Below, one piece after another: positions 16,361-28,200 of a stretch of 64,000 nt of DNA (within the stretch, counting starts at the first letter, position 1; each line of letters opens with the position of its first letter). The DNA is from Herbaspirillum sp. RV1423 (GTDB lineage Bacteria > Pseudomonadota > Gammaproteobacteria > Burkholderiales > Burkholderiaceae_D). The notes beneath the pieces were generated by a model that was given only the letters and a program-made list of their open reading frames with translations, had not been told where the DNA came from and made no database searches. A program made the position numbers and the translations under genes. The stretch spans positions 62,001 to 126,000 of the forward strand of contig NZ_CBXX010000002.1 of the NCBI RefSeq assembly GCF_000577615.1. The letters are read 5' to 3'.

Positions 16361-17836
16361 TTATCGTTCACGTCCCGCCTCCTGAACGGCTTTTTGCACC
16401 GGGGACAATAGATATTCGAGCACCGTGCGCTTTCCTTGCTGTATTTCCGCGACAACCTGCATGCCTGGCGTTAGCGGCAGAAGCGCACCTTGCGGATCTC
16501 GTAGCGTTTGCCGATCCAGTCTGATTCTCGCTTTATAGGTCCATGCCGCAACGTTGGCCGATTCATTGCCGTTTTTGGTCGGATCGATCTGGCTTTGCCG
16601 GTTATTCTCGCTGGCGTCGGCGCCGATATGCGTGACAACGCCGCTGAGCATGCCGTATTTCTGGAATGGATACGTCGCCAGCTTGATTTGCGCTTTTTGG
16701 CCGATCAATACGAAACCGACGTCTTCGTTCTTGATATTGACATCGGCAAACAACAGTTCATCGCGGGGAACCAGCGACATGACGACGCTGCCCGGCTGCA
16801 CCACAGCCCCCAGAGTCGTGGTCGCCAGATCCTTGATGGTGCCGTCCTGAGGCGCTTTCAATTCCATCAAGCCTTCGCGATACGCGGTCTTCTCAAGGCC
16901 GGGCTGCAACTGCGCGATCCTGGCCCGGATTTCGGCACGTTCCTTTTCCAGCTCGCTGCGGTAGGCGCTTTGTATCTGGCTGATGCGTTTTCCTTGGGCC
17001 TCGATGGTCGCATCGATGGCTGATACGGCGGAATGCTGCGCATCCAGATCGCGTGCCTTCTCGGTAGCTTCGCGACGTTTCTCCGCAGTCGCCAGCGGGC
17101 TGAAGAAACCTTCCTGTTCCAGTTTCGTGTATGCCTCGGCGGAACGCTCATAGGAAGGCAATGTCTGTTCGAGCTTGGCCAGGATCTGCAACGCGCTGCG
17201 ACGCTCATGTTCTGCTTTGCTCAGCAGGGCGCGCTCCTGTTCCAGGCTGTCGAGGTAAGCCTGGCGATGGGCTCGGTATTGTCCCAGTACCTGCGCGAAC
17301 AATACGGGATTGTCTCCGGCAACAGGCAGCATCGGTTGGCCCGAAAGTTCGGCTTCAATGCGCCGCTCCTGCATTGTCTGGTGAGCGAGGTCGTTGGCGA
17401 TGCCGGCGCTGTCGGCCCGGGCAAGCGTGGTGTCCAGTCGCGCAAGGACTTGACCGGCCTTGACGCTGTCGCCTTCGTTGACAAGGAGCTGCTGGACAAC
17501 GCCGGATTCGGCCGGCTGCACAATCTTGAGCAAGGTTTGCGGCGTCAGCTTGCCTTCCGCGCTGGCGATGATGTCAAGCTTCCCGAAGCTCGCCCAGAGA
17601 ATCATCAGAAATATCAATATGCAGACTGTCCACAACACCAGTCGGCCAGTCTCGCCGGGAGCCGCGTCCTCGATCAGGCGCAAAGGATCGTCCCAGCGGT
17701 GACCGGGGCGCAGGGGAATGATTTTCGCGCCGGCCTGTCGCGGGCCGGATTGCGAGGATACCGCATCGATGCGGTTCTCCGAGGTGTTGCTGTCCGGTTG
17801 ACCTTGGTTCTTCCCTGAAGATGTCGGCATGCTCAT
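16361..17836 (-). CDS. Type I secretion periplasmic adaptor (HlyD/LapC family)
   Basis: 491 residues. A cytosolic N-terminus rich in Ser/Gln (1-65) precedes one transmembrane helix (about 66-84). The periplasmic part has a lipoyl/barrel-sandwich start (LTPQTLLKIVQPAESGVVQQ at about 97-116), a long coiled-coil hairpin (about 170-320) and a beta-barrel end with APQDGTIKDL and PFQKYGMLSGVV. This bridges the inner-membrane ABC exporter to a TolC-like pore. Its ATG overlaps the stop of the ABC exporter (ATGA), so the pair is translationally coupled. It very probably serves the RTX protein encoded across the divergent promoter. Confidence 0.93.
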   Translation of the reverse strand: MSMPTSSGKNQGQPDSNTSENRIDAVSSQSGPRQAGAKIIPLRPGHRWDDPLRLIEDAAPGETGRLVLWTVCILIFLMILWASFGKLDIIASAEGKLTPQTLLKIVQPAESGVVQQLLVNEGDSVKAGQVLARLDTTLARADSAGIANDLAHQTMQERRIEAELSGQPMLPVAGDNPVLFAQVLGQYRAHRQAYLDSLEQERALLSKAEHERRSALQILAKLEQTLPSYERSAEAYTKLEQEGFFSPLATAEKRREATEKARDLDAQHSAVSAIDATIEAQGKRISQIQSAYRSELEKERAEIRARIAQLQPGLEKTAYREGLMELKAPQDGTIKDLATTTLGAVVQPGSVVMSLVPRDELLFADVNIKNEDVGFVLIGQKAQIKLATYPFQKYGMLSGVVTHIGADASENNRQSQIDPTKNGNESANVAAWTYKARIRLDRQTLRDPQGALLPLTPGMQVVAEIQQGKRTVLEYLLSPVQKAVQEAGRER

Positions 17837-20001
17837 TCTCCTTGCCCATTGACGCGGTGAGCGAGAGCGGCGGAGTCGGGTGCAGCGGAAGGGACGGCCA
17901 TTGCTTGCGCGCCGCCGACGCCGATTCTGTAGATGGCATCGACCTTGAGGCTGCGGGGCAGGCCGTGCGTGATGAACAGCATGGTGACCTTGCCTTTCAA
18001 GCCATTGATGGTCTTGGCGAAGAGTTCTGCGGTAACGGCGTCGAGCGCACTGGTCGCCTCATCGAAGATCAGGATGTCGGGGCGTTTCAGCAACGCCCGG
18101 GCAATGGCGATGCGCTGCTTCTGCCCACCGGAAAGACCGGCGCCGCGTTCGCCGATTTCGGTCTGGTAGCCTTGCGGCAATTCCTCTATCGCCTGATGAA
18201 TTTCGGCCATCTTGCAAGCCGTGCTGACTTGCTCGAAACTGGCGCGAGGATTGGCCATCAACAGATTGTCGTAAATGGTGCCGGAAAATAACGTCGTCTC
18301 TTGCGGCACCACGCCGAAATGCTGGCGCAATTCATTGGCGGACAGGTAGCGGATGTCGACGCCATCCACGCGTATGCAACCGCTTTCGGGTTGATAAAAC
18401 CCTTGCAGCAATTTGGCCAGCGTGCTCTTGCCGCAGCCAGACGGGCCCATGATGGCGACGGCCTGTCCCGGCTGAACATGCAAGGAGAGATTTTCGTAGA
18501 GCAACGCCTGCTGCTCGTGATAGCGGAAGGAAATCTGTTCGATCCGGATGCTGCCGCGAGCGTGATGGCTGCGCGCAGGCGTGACGGAGTATGGCTCCGC
18601 AGGCGCATTCATCAGGTCGCCGAGCCGGGCTACGGACAGGCTGGCCTGCTGGAATTGTTGCCACAGGCCGACCAGGCGCAGCATCGGTTGCGATATCTTT
18701 CCTGCAAACATCTGGAAAGCCACCAGCATGCCGATCGTGAATTCCACCGAATGCATTACCGTATAAGCGCCGATGCCGAGTATCAGCAGGCTCATGCATT
18801 GTTCGAGAAGGCTGGCAATCGTGTTGTAGGAGTTGCCAAGTTGTTTGGTGATGAAGCCCGCCTGCAGATAATCCGCCAGATAGTTGCGATAGCGGCTGCC
18901 CAATTGCGGCTCAAGCTGCAGCGATTTCACGGTCTCCATGCCGGCAATGTATTCCGTCACAAAAGCCTGATTGCGCGCACCCAACTGGAACTGCTCCTGC
19001 AAGCGCACCTGGAACAAAGGCGCCGCCACGATGCTCAAGACGACGATCAATCCCAGAATCGACAGCACGATCAGCGTCAACATGACACTGTAATAAAACA
19101 TGATGCCGATGAAGATCAGTAAGAAAGGCAAGTCGAGAACCAAAGCCACCGCGGCGCTCGCGATGAATTCGCGTATCGTCTCCACGCCGTGCAGGCGGGC
19201 CGCGATGACGCCGGTAGGGCGATGCTGAAAATATAAAGGCGGCAACTTCAGCAAATGTTCAAAGACCGATGACCCCAATACCGCATCGACCCGGTTCCCG
19301 GTATGCAGGATCAAATACTGCCTCAACCATGACAGCGCAGCGGAAAACAGCGTGAATATCGCCATGCCGACGGCAATCACAATCAGGGTGCTTTGCGTGC
19401 GATGAACCACCACCTTGTCGATGATGGTTTGGGTGAAGAGGGGCGTCGCCAGCGCAATCAATTGAATGGCCAGCGATGCCAGCAAAACTTCCTGCCACAA
19501 CTTGCGATGCTTCAGCAGTTCAGGGATGAACCAGCGGAATCCGAAGAGTCGTTGCGACCGGCCGGCCTCGTTCCGGTCTGCATCTTTGACCTCTTCAGGG
19601 GGAAGCGAGAGGCGGATCGCCCGGCCAAGATAACGCGCGGAGAAATCGGCGAATGTCAGCGAACATGGAGAAGACTCGCCCGATAAAACCAGCGACACAT
19701 GAGTATCGCCGACCTGCAGGATCAGGGCCGGAAGCAAACCGGTTTCCTCAATGGATGGTGTCGCGTCGCTGCGTAGCCATACCAGCAAGGGCAATGGTTC
19801 GCTGTGCAGCTTGCGCACCGCGCACGAAGCAGGAGAAGCGTCGCAGCCATACGCCGCGATGGCCGCCAACAATGTCTCCTGCGTATACGGCGAAGCAAAT
19901 TGTTGTGTGGCCAGCGTCAGCGAGAACGGTTTTCGGAACAGCGTACAAACGCTTTCCAGAATCCAGAAAAAATCCTTTTGCGCAAGCTCTGCTTGCTTCA
20001 T
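17833..20001 (-). CDS. Type I secretion ABC exporter (HlyB/RtxB-like)
   Basis: 722 residues from the ATG at 20001, where GGGGG lies 8 bases upstream. The N-terminal 130 residues resemble a C39 peptidase-like domain but no catalytic Cys/His/Asp box is evident, so it is a non-cleaving substrate-docking domain as in HlyB. Six transmembrane helices follow (about 160-430) with YFQHRPTGVIAARLHGVETI between. The ATPase has GPSGCGKST, LSGGQKQR and ILIFDEATSALD. Such exporters recognise a C-terminal uncleaved signal, fitting the RTX protein nearby. Walker and signature motifs are intact, so it should be active. Confidence 0.94.
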   Translation of the reverse strand: MKQAELAQKDFFWILESVCTLFRKPFSLTLATQQFASPYTQETLLAAIAAYGCDASPASCAVRKLHSEPLPLLVWLRSDATPSIEETGLLPALILQVGDTHVSLVLSGESSPCSLTFADFSARYLGRAIRLSLPPEEVKDADRNEAGRSQRLFGFRWFIPELLKHRKLWQEVLLASLAIQLIALATPLFTQTIIDKVVVHRTQSTLIVIAVGMAIFTLFSAALSWLRQYLILHTGNRVDAVLGSSVFEHLLKLPPLYFQHRPTGVIAARLHGVETIREFIASAAVALVLDLPFLLIFIGIMFYYSVMLTLIVLSILGLIVVLSIVAAPLFQVRLQEQFQLGARNQAFVTEYIAGMETVKSLQLEPQLGSRYRNYLADYLQAGFITKQLGNSYNTIASLLEQCMSLLILGIGAYTVMHSVEFTIGMLVAFQMFAGKISQPMLRLVGLWQQFQQASLSVARLGDLMNAPAEPYSVTPARSHHARGSIRIEQISFRYHEQQALLYENLSLHVQPGQAVAIMGPSGCGKSTLAKLLQGFYQPESGCIRVDGVDIRYLSANELRQHFGVVPQETTLFSGTIYDNLLMANPRASFEQVSTACKMAEIHQAIEELPQGYQTEIGERGAGLSGGQKQRIAIARALLKRPDILIFDEATSALDAVTAELFAKTINGLKGKVTMLFITHGLPRSLKVDAIYRIGVGGAQAMAVPSAAPDSAALAHRVNGQGE

Positions 20002-20466
20002 GAACAACCCCCGAACAGGTTTTCGATATTTTTGTTTGCTTGCAACTCCGATATGCATTGAGTTGCGATAGACGGAAAACGCCGGAAATCATGTCATGAA
20101 AATCGCCGCATTCATCCTTCTTGTCGGTGCGAAATGACGGAAAAAATGAAGAACATTGGAAATGTCGCGACAAGTCGAGTCCTTGTTGATCGAAAATTGA
20201 AAAACAATTTCGCAATTATTCGTGGTGAGGGGAGACGGTTTCAATTTGGCAAGACTATTTGCGATGTTGCGACGGCTTGTAAAGAAGGATGTTCACCGCA
20301 TAGGAAGCGGACAGCGATAGGGGCGATATTTCGTAAAAATGCGATGTTCCAAATGTGCGCAGGGAATTACCATGCCGAGATTGAAAGCAAAAGAGCGACC
20401 TCGCATTGCGTAACGCGGGAGTTGCTGAACGCATTCAGCAGCGCGTAATTTCAACATCAACTACAT
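20002..20466. other. A+T-rich divergent intergenic region of the secretion island
   Basis: 465 bp between the exporter gene (minus) and the first lipoprotein gene (plus). It is distinctly richer in A and T than the flanking chromosome and should contain promoters for both arms. An open frame of 104 codons (20134-20448, plus) exists but its protein shows no recognisable pattern, so it is not called. No operator was identified. Confidence 0.5.
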
Positions 20467-21104
20467 ATGGCAGATATTCCATTGAAAACGACAGCATCGA
20501 CCAGAAGGTACATTTTTACGCCCCTATTCATCGTGATGGCGGCTCTTTTTTATCGGCTTGTGCTCCATCCACGCACATCGTACGTAAGCCAACGAGCGTG
20601 CCCATTCTGGTTGAAGGCATCAACGTTCTTTTTGTGAATTCACCAATGGTGGGCCAAGGGAAGCCGACAAACAAAGTCACCGATCAGGAGTTGTCATCGC
20701 CTTTTGCGACAAACGATAAATTGCGCGACGCCGTGGTCGAAAAGCTCCCGCGGCTACTTGCAGAAAAAGGCATCGAGGCGCTTGCGGCATCAACCAATCC
20801 AGTCCCTGGTGTGCCATCGTCTCCGATCAATGATTTGTTCCCCAAAACATTTCGTACTAACCATCTGGTGGTGATATTGCCTATGTCCTCCAGCACCTCA
20901 TGTTATTACAGCATTTGCACTACTCTTTATAGGGTATCGGTGAGCCTTCGAACTCCTGTTGAAAATAAAGAGCTTGCTTTAACGTATCTGGTCCAAGAGC
21001 CGTTTAATCGGGTTAAGGATTTCGATGAGTTTATCGGTGCGATGGCGGCCAATATATTCTCGATGATCTCTCCAAAAAATAACTCGGAGAAGGAAGATAG
21101 ATAG
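20467..21104 (+). pseudogene. Putative lipoprotein of the RTX island, frameshifted in its signal peptide
   Basis: The body of about 185 residues is open to 21104 and starts with a lipobox FLSAC (Cys codon at 20559-20561). The hydrophobic signal sequence that should precede it (ATG at 20467, basic RR then IFTPLFIVMAALF) is in a different frame. The two frames meet in a run of six T (20546-20551); one extra T would restore one continuous type II signal peptide. The body contains PTSVPILVEGINVLFVNSP and belongs to no family I recognise. Either a true frameshift, a phase-variable tract or a base-calling error. It lies in the A+T-rich part of the RTX island. Confidence 0.6.
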
Positions 21105-21361
21105 GTGGTAACCAGTCTTGAGCTTCTTTAAGTCGAGACTATTTCAATAAAATTTCGGTGCGCCAATTTCAAAAAAGAATACTGGCTGTCAAATCGCTGA
21201 CATCTCGTGAAAATACGATGTTCTCAATGCGAGCGGGTCTCTAGAATAGTGCGGTGGAAAATCGGGGAAAGATGAAGGCAAGATGTCGCGTGCGCTTTGA
21301 CTTGTCTCCTATCGCAAGTCTGAATTAACCAAGAATCCCACACTTGAAATAGAACCGTGCA

Positions 21362-22192
21362 ATGAATCCATTCAGCGTCGTCTTGCTTAGTGTCAGCCTT
21401 AGTTGTACAGGCTGTCACGACGAAAATATAGGAGCGACTCCCATGCTGGAACCGCCATTGAAGCCAGGGCAAGTACTGGACAAGAACAGCGAATATGCCA
21501 AGAAATGGCCGGGCAGGCCTGCGCTCTTCAAGCTGAAAGACAATCTGATTTTAGCGATACCGCCGCAGTACCAGCAATTCTGGTTGCAATATGACCGATG
21601 GGGACGTGACCGAGTGATGCGTCCGCCGACACCTATCAGCAAACTTCCTAAGGTAGGACCAATTGGTTTCAAAATGTTCTTCCCCGATTTCAACGGCTAT
21701 ACACCGGATAACTATTTGAATGAGTTTGATGAGGATATGGTGAATGTTGTGCAGGTGGGGTCTGCACCTATGGAATACGCGGAGCCGGGCGCCGCTGGTA
21801 GTCATGTACCCAATATGTTTGACCGTGTATCGACAGGTCAATATCGCTCAATTGATCCGGAGAAATATGAAGACAAATTCGGTTTGCGCTGTTACGAAAA
21901 ACTCAATGTGACGTCAAAAGATGAGATACGGCGAGAGTATTGTTTTGGCTCGCGTGATGTAGCAACAGGCGAAACTATTATGTTGGACGTTGATGTCTCG
22001 CCATATCCTGATTGGGTCAAGTTTCCTTTTATAAAAACAAAATATTTCAGCAAAAAATACGGAGGCATGGAAATCGCGTGGCGAGCACATGCAAAGCATT
22101 TCAAGGATTGGGAAAGTATTGATGAGCAGATATGGAAATACATCGATGCATGGAATATTGCTCCTACTCCCAATACCGTTTCTGAAAAATAA
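21362..22192 (+). CDS. Hypothetical lipoprotein upstream of RTX gene
   Basis: 276 residues, starting at the first ATG after an in-frame stop four codons earlier. A short hydrophobic leader (MNPFSVVLLSVSLSCTGC) has two possible lipidated cysteines, Cys15 and Cys18, but lacks the usual basic residues. The mature part is rich in aromatic and charged residues (QFWLQYDRWGRDR, DWESIDEQIWKYIDAWN) with a cysteine pair near the middle. I do not recognise the family. It ends 23 bp before the RTX gene, so they are probably co-transcribed; a self-protection or secretion-accessory role is a guess from position. Confidence 0.75.
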   Translation: MNPFSVVLLSVSLSCTGCHDENIGATPMLEPPLKPGQVLDKNSEYAKKWPGRPALFKLKDNLILAIPPQYQQFWLQYDRWGRDRVMRPPTPISKLPKVGPIGFKMFFPDFNGYTPDNYLNEFDEDMVNVVQVGSAPMEYAEPGAAGSHVPNMFDRVSTGQYRSIDPEKYEDKFGLRCYEKLNVTSKDEIRREYCFGSRDVATGETIMLDVDVSPYPDWVKFPFIKTKYFSKKYGGMEIAWRAHAKHFKDWESIDEQIWKYIDAWNIAPTPNTVSEK

Positions 22193-22215
22193 ATTGATAA
22201 CACAAAAGGATAGAT

Positions 22216-25200
22216 ATGAGCGACATCAAACTCAGCGCTGCACAAATGGCAAAAATCGACGGCTTCGGAAAGTCTAAAAGCTATCCCGCTATGTATCGGT
22301 ATATCTCCGATGAAATCAAAGCTGGACGTATTTCTGGCGTAAGTGCTGATCAGGCTTATTGGTTCGAGCAGGCAGGGCCGATCAATCAAGGTGATGTGTC
22401 ATCGCCTGCCTCGGCGTTTATACGTGCCGCTACTAAACATGGATTGGCGCTGAATGGGCAGCCTGCTAATGACGCCTATATTCAGAAGATTTCCAATGAA
22501 ATTGGTGAGCAGGTGTATGTGGATATACAAAGATCAAATGGGATACCACCGTTTTCTGAGCAGTTGCGTCGAGACATTGGCTCCGCTCTCAACACGGGCC
22601 ACATGACCATAGGCGGCTGGGGTGGCTCTTTCTACTATTGGCGTGAGCAATATAAAGATCCCAATACCGGTGTCACCACCACAGTCGGCCAAGCGATTCT
22701 GGGCAACCCGGTCGAACGCGCCAAATTTATTGAAGTCAACAAGCAAGCCATTGCCGAGACGGTCGGCAAGTTCGGTGTCGGCATTCTGACCGATCCTGCA
22801 TTTGTGTCGGCGGTTGGCGGAGGCTTCGATACTTTCTTCGGTCCGAATGCATCGGTCTCCGATGCGGCAATTGGCCTGAATATGCTTTCCTCCGCCAGCA
22901 AGGAGATGGTTATCAAATTTGGTCCAGATGCTGCGCGCCAATTGGAAAAGTCGATCCTGCAACAAGTGCCCGGTCTCAATTTGCTCTATGCACCCGCACG
23001 TGGTTTATCCGACAGCATTTCCAATCTCTTTGAAAGGCCGACGCCTGGTGGCGGCATCGATACCGCTTCCCAAGACTTGGCTGACAGCGTCAATGCCAAG
23101 CTCGATATTCTGCTGGCAAACAAGGACACGACTGATGCCATCGTCTACGCATTGCCTGGCGGGGTGAATGCTCATGGAGAAGAACAAGGTGCGGCCGGTG
23201 CTGTTGTTCTGCTCAAGAGTGGGGAAACGCTCACGATCAATGCCGACGGAGAGATTGCCTATCGCTTTAAAAACACCGATGCCGCTGGTGAGGAGATTTG
23301 GACCAATCAGAATTTCGATGGCGCCAAGTCAACCATCAAGCATGGTTCCGAAACCACCACTGACAGCGGCGCCCAAAACCTTTCCCATGCATTGGCCGTG
23401 ACTGCCAGCTTCCTCGGTCTGGTGCAAGCGATTCAGAGCGGCAAGCCGTTGCCGATCGTGGGGGCAGGGATCAACACGCTGGCGGCGATTGACCCGAAAA
23501 ACACCGTCCTCTCCGGAGCCAGTTCGGCGGTGAGCGCGGTGGCCAGTCTGATCAATCTACAAAAGAACATCCAGAAGGGCGATGCCGTCGGCAGCCTGGT
23601 GGCCGGCGCCAATCTTGTCAGCTACAGCGCATCGGCCTATGCCAGTTCGCTGGGTTACACCGCCACGCAGCAAGCCAGCGCACTGACGCAAGCCGCCGCC
23701 GCGGAAAAATTCGGCAGCGCCAGCGGCGCCATCGGCGCGGTAGGTGAAGCGCTTCCCTATATCAATCTCGTCTATAGCCTCACGCAAGGAAATTATGTCG
23801 GCGCGGCGGTTGCCATGCTGTCCCTGATTCCGGTCTACGGGCAAATGATTGCCGGCGCCTATGCCGTCTACAGCATGGTGACCGGCGACGACGATCTGCC
23901 ATCGGCCAGCGGCGGCTACAAATGGAATGCCGACGGCAGCGTCGGCATAGACATCCGCTATACAGCAGGAGGCGGCGACCGCATTCTGGTCGGACGCCTG
24001 AGCAGTTACCTTGATACCCTCAAGGCCATCATGAATCAGGCGCAAGCACAAAACCCCGCCGCCAAGCTCGGCCTGATCGCCAATCGGCTGCCGGGCCTGC
24101 ACTACGACACGGGCGGCGCCATACTGACCGACATTGATCCGGTCACCGGCAAGGACCGCAGCATTACCTACGACACCGAAGGCCGCCCCAGGAATGCAGC
24201 GGTCGGCAGCCCTGAATTCTTCCGCACGCTCAACGAACAATTCATCTATTCAGCATTGGGAAGAGAAGCCATCGCGCCGCAATGGGAAGTCGACACGGCA
24301 CGCCTGCAAACGCAAGCCAACGACCCGCAAGCCGGCCTCACCGAACTGCAACGCGCCCAACGCAACAATCAACTCGCCGCTGCACCGGATAAGAACGCCA
24401 GCAGCCAAACCTGGCGCCCCATCATGCTCGACCTGAACGGCGATGGCGTGCAGGTGGTCGGCAAGAGCGCCACCAACGTCTACTTCGACATCGACAACAG
24501 CGGCTTCTTCAAGAACACCTCGTGGATCAGCAAGCAGGACGGCTTCCTCGTACTCGACCGCAACTACAACGGCTTCATCGACGACAGCAGCGAGCTGTTC
24601 TCGAACGGCTTTGTGGCCGATGCGGTCAAGGGACTTGCGAGCATGCGCTGGGTCGACGCCAACGCTGACGGTCACATCACCGTGGCTGATCCGGTGTTCG
24701 ATCAACTGCGCATCTGGCAAGACGCCAACGGCAACGGCGTCGTCGATACCGGAGAGACCAAGACGTTAAAGGAACTCGGCATCACTGCGCTGCATTACAA
24801 GCTTGGCAGCTACGACCGCAACGGCCAGACCTGGCAGATGAGCAGTCCCGACCTGCAAGCCGATGCGGTAGGTACGCGCACGCACACCGTCGACGGCGGC
24901 ATTATTGTCGAAAGCAGCAGCGGCACAGTCTCGATGATCGTCACGCGCACTGAAGACCTGTCCAACATCAAGCCTGGCAAGGACCGCATCAGTCAGGGGA
25001 TTGAAGATATTCCCTTGGACATTCTTGCCAGCGATCTGTTGAAGAACGACATTGTTGGTGGCTCCAGCGGTTCGGCCTTGACGATGACGGGGGTGAGCGA
25101 CGCCAAGCACGGTACGGTGAGCTTGCAAAACGGTGTGGTGCACTTTACGCCGGATCGCGACTACAGTGGCAGCGATGCCGGATTCAGCTATTCGGTGTCG

Positions 25201-28200
25201 GATGGTCACGGCGGTACAGCGACTACAGATGTGGCGATAACGTTCAAGGCGATCAATGATGCACCGGTGATTGTTAGTGACGGTCATGTCAAGAAATTCA
25301 TCTATGGGTACGCGACTTTTGCACCCGGTGATTTTAGCGGTGACCCTGCAAACATCGTGAATATAATTCCAACTGGTAATTACCATCCGGAATCCGCTAC
25401 GTATCCTGTCTATCAACCTTGGCGTGGCAGCCCGCAGCCGACGGACTATGTTGAGACGTACTGGGGGAAAATTACCGCCACCGATGTGGATAGTCACAGC
25501 CTGTCTTACGGCGTCAGTACCGGAACGGCGCTCACAGGAACACCATGGAATGTAGGCAATGCGGGGTCGGTTCTTGACGTCGTTGGCGGGGTTCCATGGA
25601 GCACCTTGAACGACTTGAGCACGAAAAATCCCATGTCATACCAGACTCAATACGGAAGGGTCGTTGTCGGCAACGACGGCACATGGGCTTATCTTCCTCA
25701 GCAATACAACACAAGGCCGTCGCGCGAGGGCATGTCCAACCCTCCTGAAGGCGGTCCTGCTATCTTGGCGAGCAATAAAGCCGACGAAGACGCGTTCTAT
25801 ATCACAGTGAAAGACGAGCAGGGCGCTATTGTGTCCAGGATGGTGACGGTGCGTCTTCCGGATTGGCATGCACCGAGAACTTTTGAAAATCCCATCGTCC
25901 TCGACCTCGACCGTAACGGCATCACCCTGCAATCGGCGCAAAACAGCAACGCCTACTACGACATCAAAAACGACGGCTGGCGCTACCAGATGGGCTGGAC
26001 CACCGGCGGCGACGGTTTCCTGGCCTTCGATGCCAACGGCGACGGCAAGATTGCCGGGCGCGGCGAATTGAGCTTCAAGGACTACCTACCTGGCGCGCAG
26101 ACTGACCTGGAAGGCCTGGCGGCGTTCGACACCAACCACGATGGCAAGATCAGCGCCGCCGACGCGGTGTGGAGCAAGCTGCGCGTCTGGCAGGACGCCA
26201 ACGGCAACGGCGTCTCCGACGACGGCGAAATCATGAGCCTCGACAAGGCCGGCATCAAGGAAATATCGCTCACCAGCGACAAGAAGTTCTCCACCTCCAA
26301 CGGCAATGTTATCCACGGCATGGCGCAGGTAACGATGACCGACGGCAGCGCCATGCAGGCGGCCGACGTGGCGTTTCAGACTACCGACCGGGTCGTGTTC
26401 ACCGAGCCCGACGGCACGCAGGAAGTCTACACGCGCAAACCGTTCTCCGAAGCGACCGACATCAAGGGCAGCGACGCCGACGACACGCTGGTGGGCACCA
26501 CCGGCAGCAACCATATCGTCGGCGGCAAGGGCAATGACTTTATCTTCGACGATCAGGGCAGCGACGTGATCGAAGGCGGCGACGGCGACGACGTTATCCA
26601 TTCCGGCGCCGACGACGATGTCGTGGTGGGCGGTGCAGGGCGCGACACCGTCTTTGCCGGCAATGGCAACGACATGATCCTGGGCGGCGACGACGCCGAT
26701 GCGCTATTCGGTGACGCAGGCAATGACATCCTCTTTGGCGGCGCCGGCAACGACCTGCTCGACGGCGGCATCGGCAACGACGTCTTGTCGGGCGACCAGG
26801 GCGACGACAACCTGTACGGCGGCAGCGGCGCCGATGCCCTGTTCGGCGGCGCTGGCAACGACATGCTCTCGGGCGGCGACGGCAACGATCAGTTGCAGGG
26901 CGATGCAGGCGACGACATCCTGGACGGCGGCGCCGGAGCTGACGCCATGACCGGCGGGACGGGCGACGACATCTACGTCGTCGACGACCGCGGCGACACC
27001 GTCATCGAGAAAGAGAACGAAGGCGTGGACACCGTGCGCACCAGCCTGGACGGCTACGTGCTGGCCGCCAATGTGGAGAACCTGACCCTGACCGATGTTG
27101 CCAACGCGGCCAATGAAGCGGCTCCTGTGATGGGTGAGATTCCTATAGGAACCGGTAGCGGTTTCAGTCCCCTCATGGGGTATTTTGCGCAGCGCGGCAC
27201 CGGCAACGACCTGGACAACATACTTGTCGGCAACCGCACCGACAACGTGCTCGACGGCGGCAAGGGTGCCGACCGCATGATCGGCGGCGTCGGCAATGAC
27301 ACCTATATTGTTGATCAAGCCGGCGACGTCGTCGTCGAACACGCCGATGAAGGCAATGACACCGTGATTGCCGGCATCGACTATGTGCTCGGGGCCAATG
27401 TGGAAAATCTGATCCTCTCCGATGTTGCTGAGGAATTTCCTAGTGTGACAGGGGAGATCGCCATAGGAATTCCTAGCGACTTCATTCCTCACATAACGTA
27501 TTTCGCAGAGCGCGGCACCGGCAACGACCTGGACAACGTGCTTGTCGGCAACCGCGCCGACAACGTGCTCGACGGCGGCAAGGGCGCCGACCGCATGATC
27601 GGTGGCGCGGGCGACGACACCTATATCGTCGACCAGTCCGGCGACGTGGCGGTGGAATATGCCGACCAAGGCATCGATACCGTCCGGTCCAGTGTCAGCT
27701 ACACGCTGGGCCACCATCTGGAAAACCTCGTCCTGACCGGCAGCGGCATGCAAACCGGCACCGGCAACAACCTCGACAACACGCTCATCGGCAGCGACGA
27801 TGCCTATAACATGCTCTACGGCGGCGGCGGCAACGACATCTTGCGCGGCGGCAAAGGTTTCGACTCGCTCTATGGCGGCGACGGCAACGATATTCTGGAC
27901 GGCGGCGCGGGCATGGACCGGCTCATCGGCGGCGACGGCAGCGACACCTATGTGTTCCGCACCGGGTCCGGCGACGACATGGTTGAAATCTACAACAACG
28001 GCTACAACACCGGAACCGACGACAATCAAGACATCATCCAATTTGCCGACATCGCCTCGACCGGCCTCAAGGGCTTGAAGCGCAACGACTGGGACCTGAT
28101 CATCAGCTACGGCCGCTACGACACGGTCACCATCCGCAGCTATTTCCTTGCCGACCACCTGAAACCGGCGCAATTCAGCTTCGCCGACGGCGTGACCTGG

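Noticed and set aside
20134..20448. 104-codon plus-strand open frame in the A+T-rich gap
   Set aside because: No family pattern, a weak start and position inside a divergent promoter region; cannot be supported from sequence alone.
20406..20466. Longer start for the frameshifted lipoprotein
   Set aside because: The added residues have no signal-peptide character, while the other frame from 20467 gives a good one; the upstream part is likely chance.
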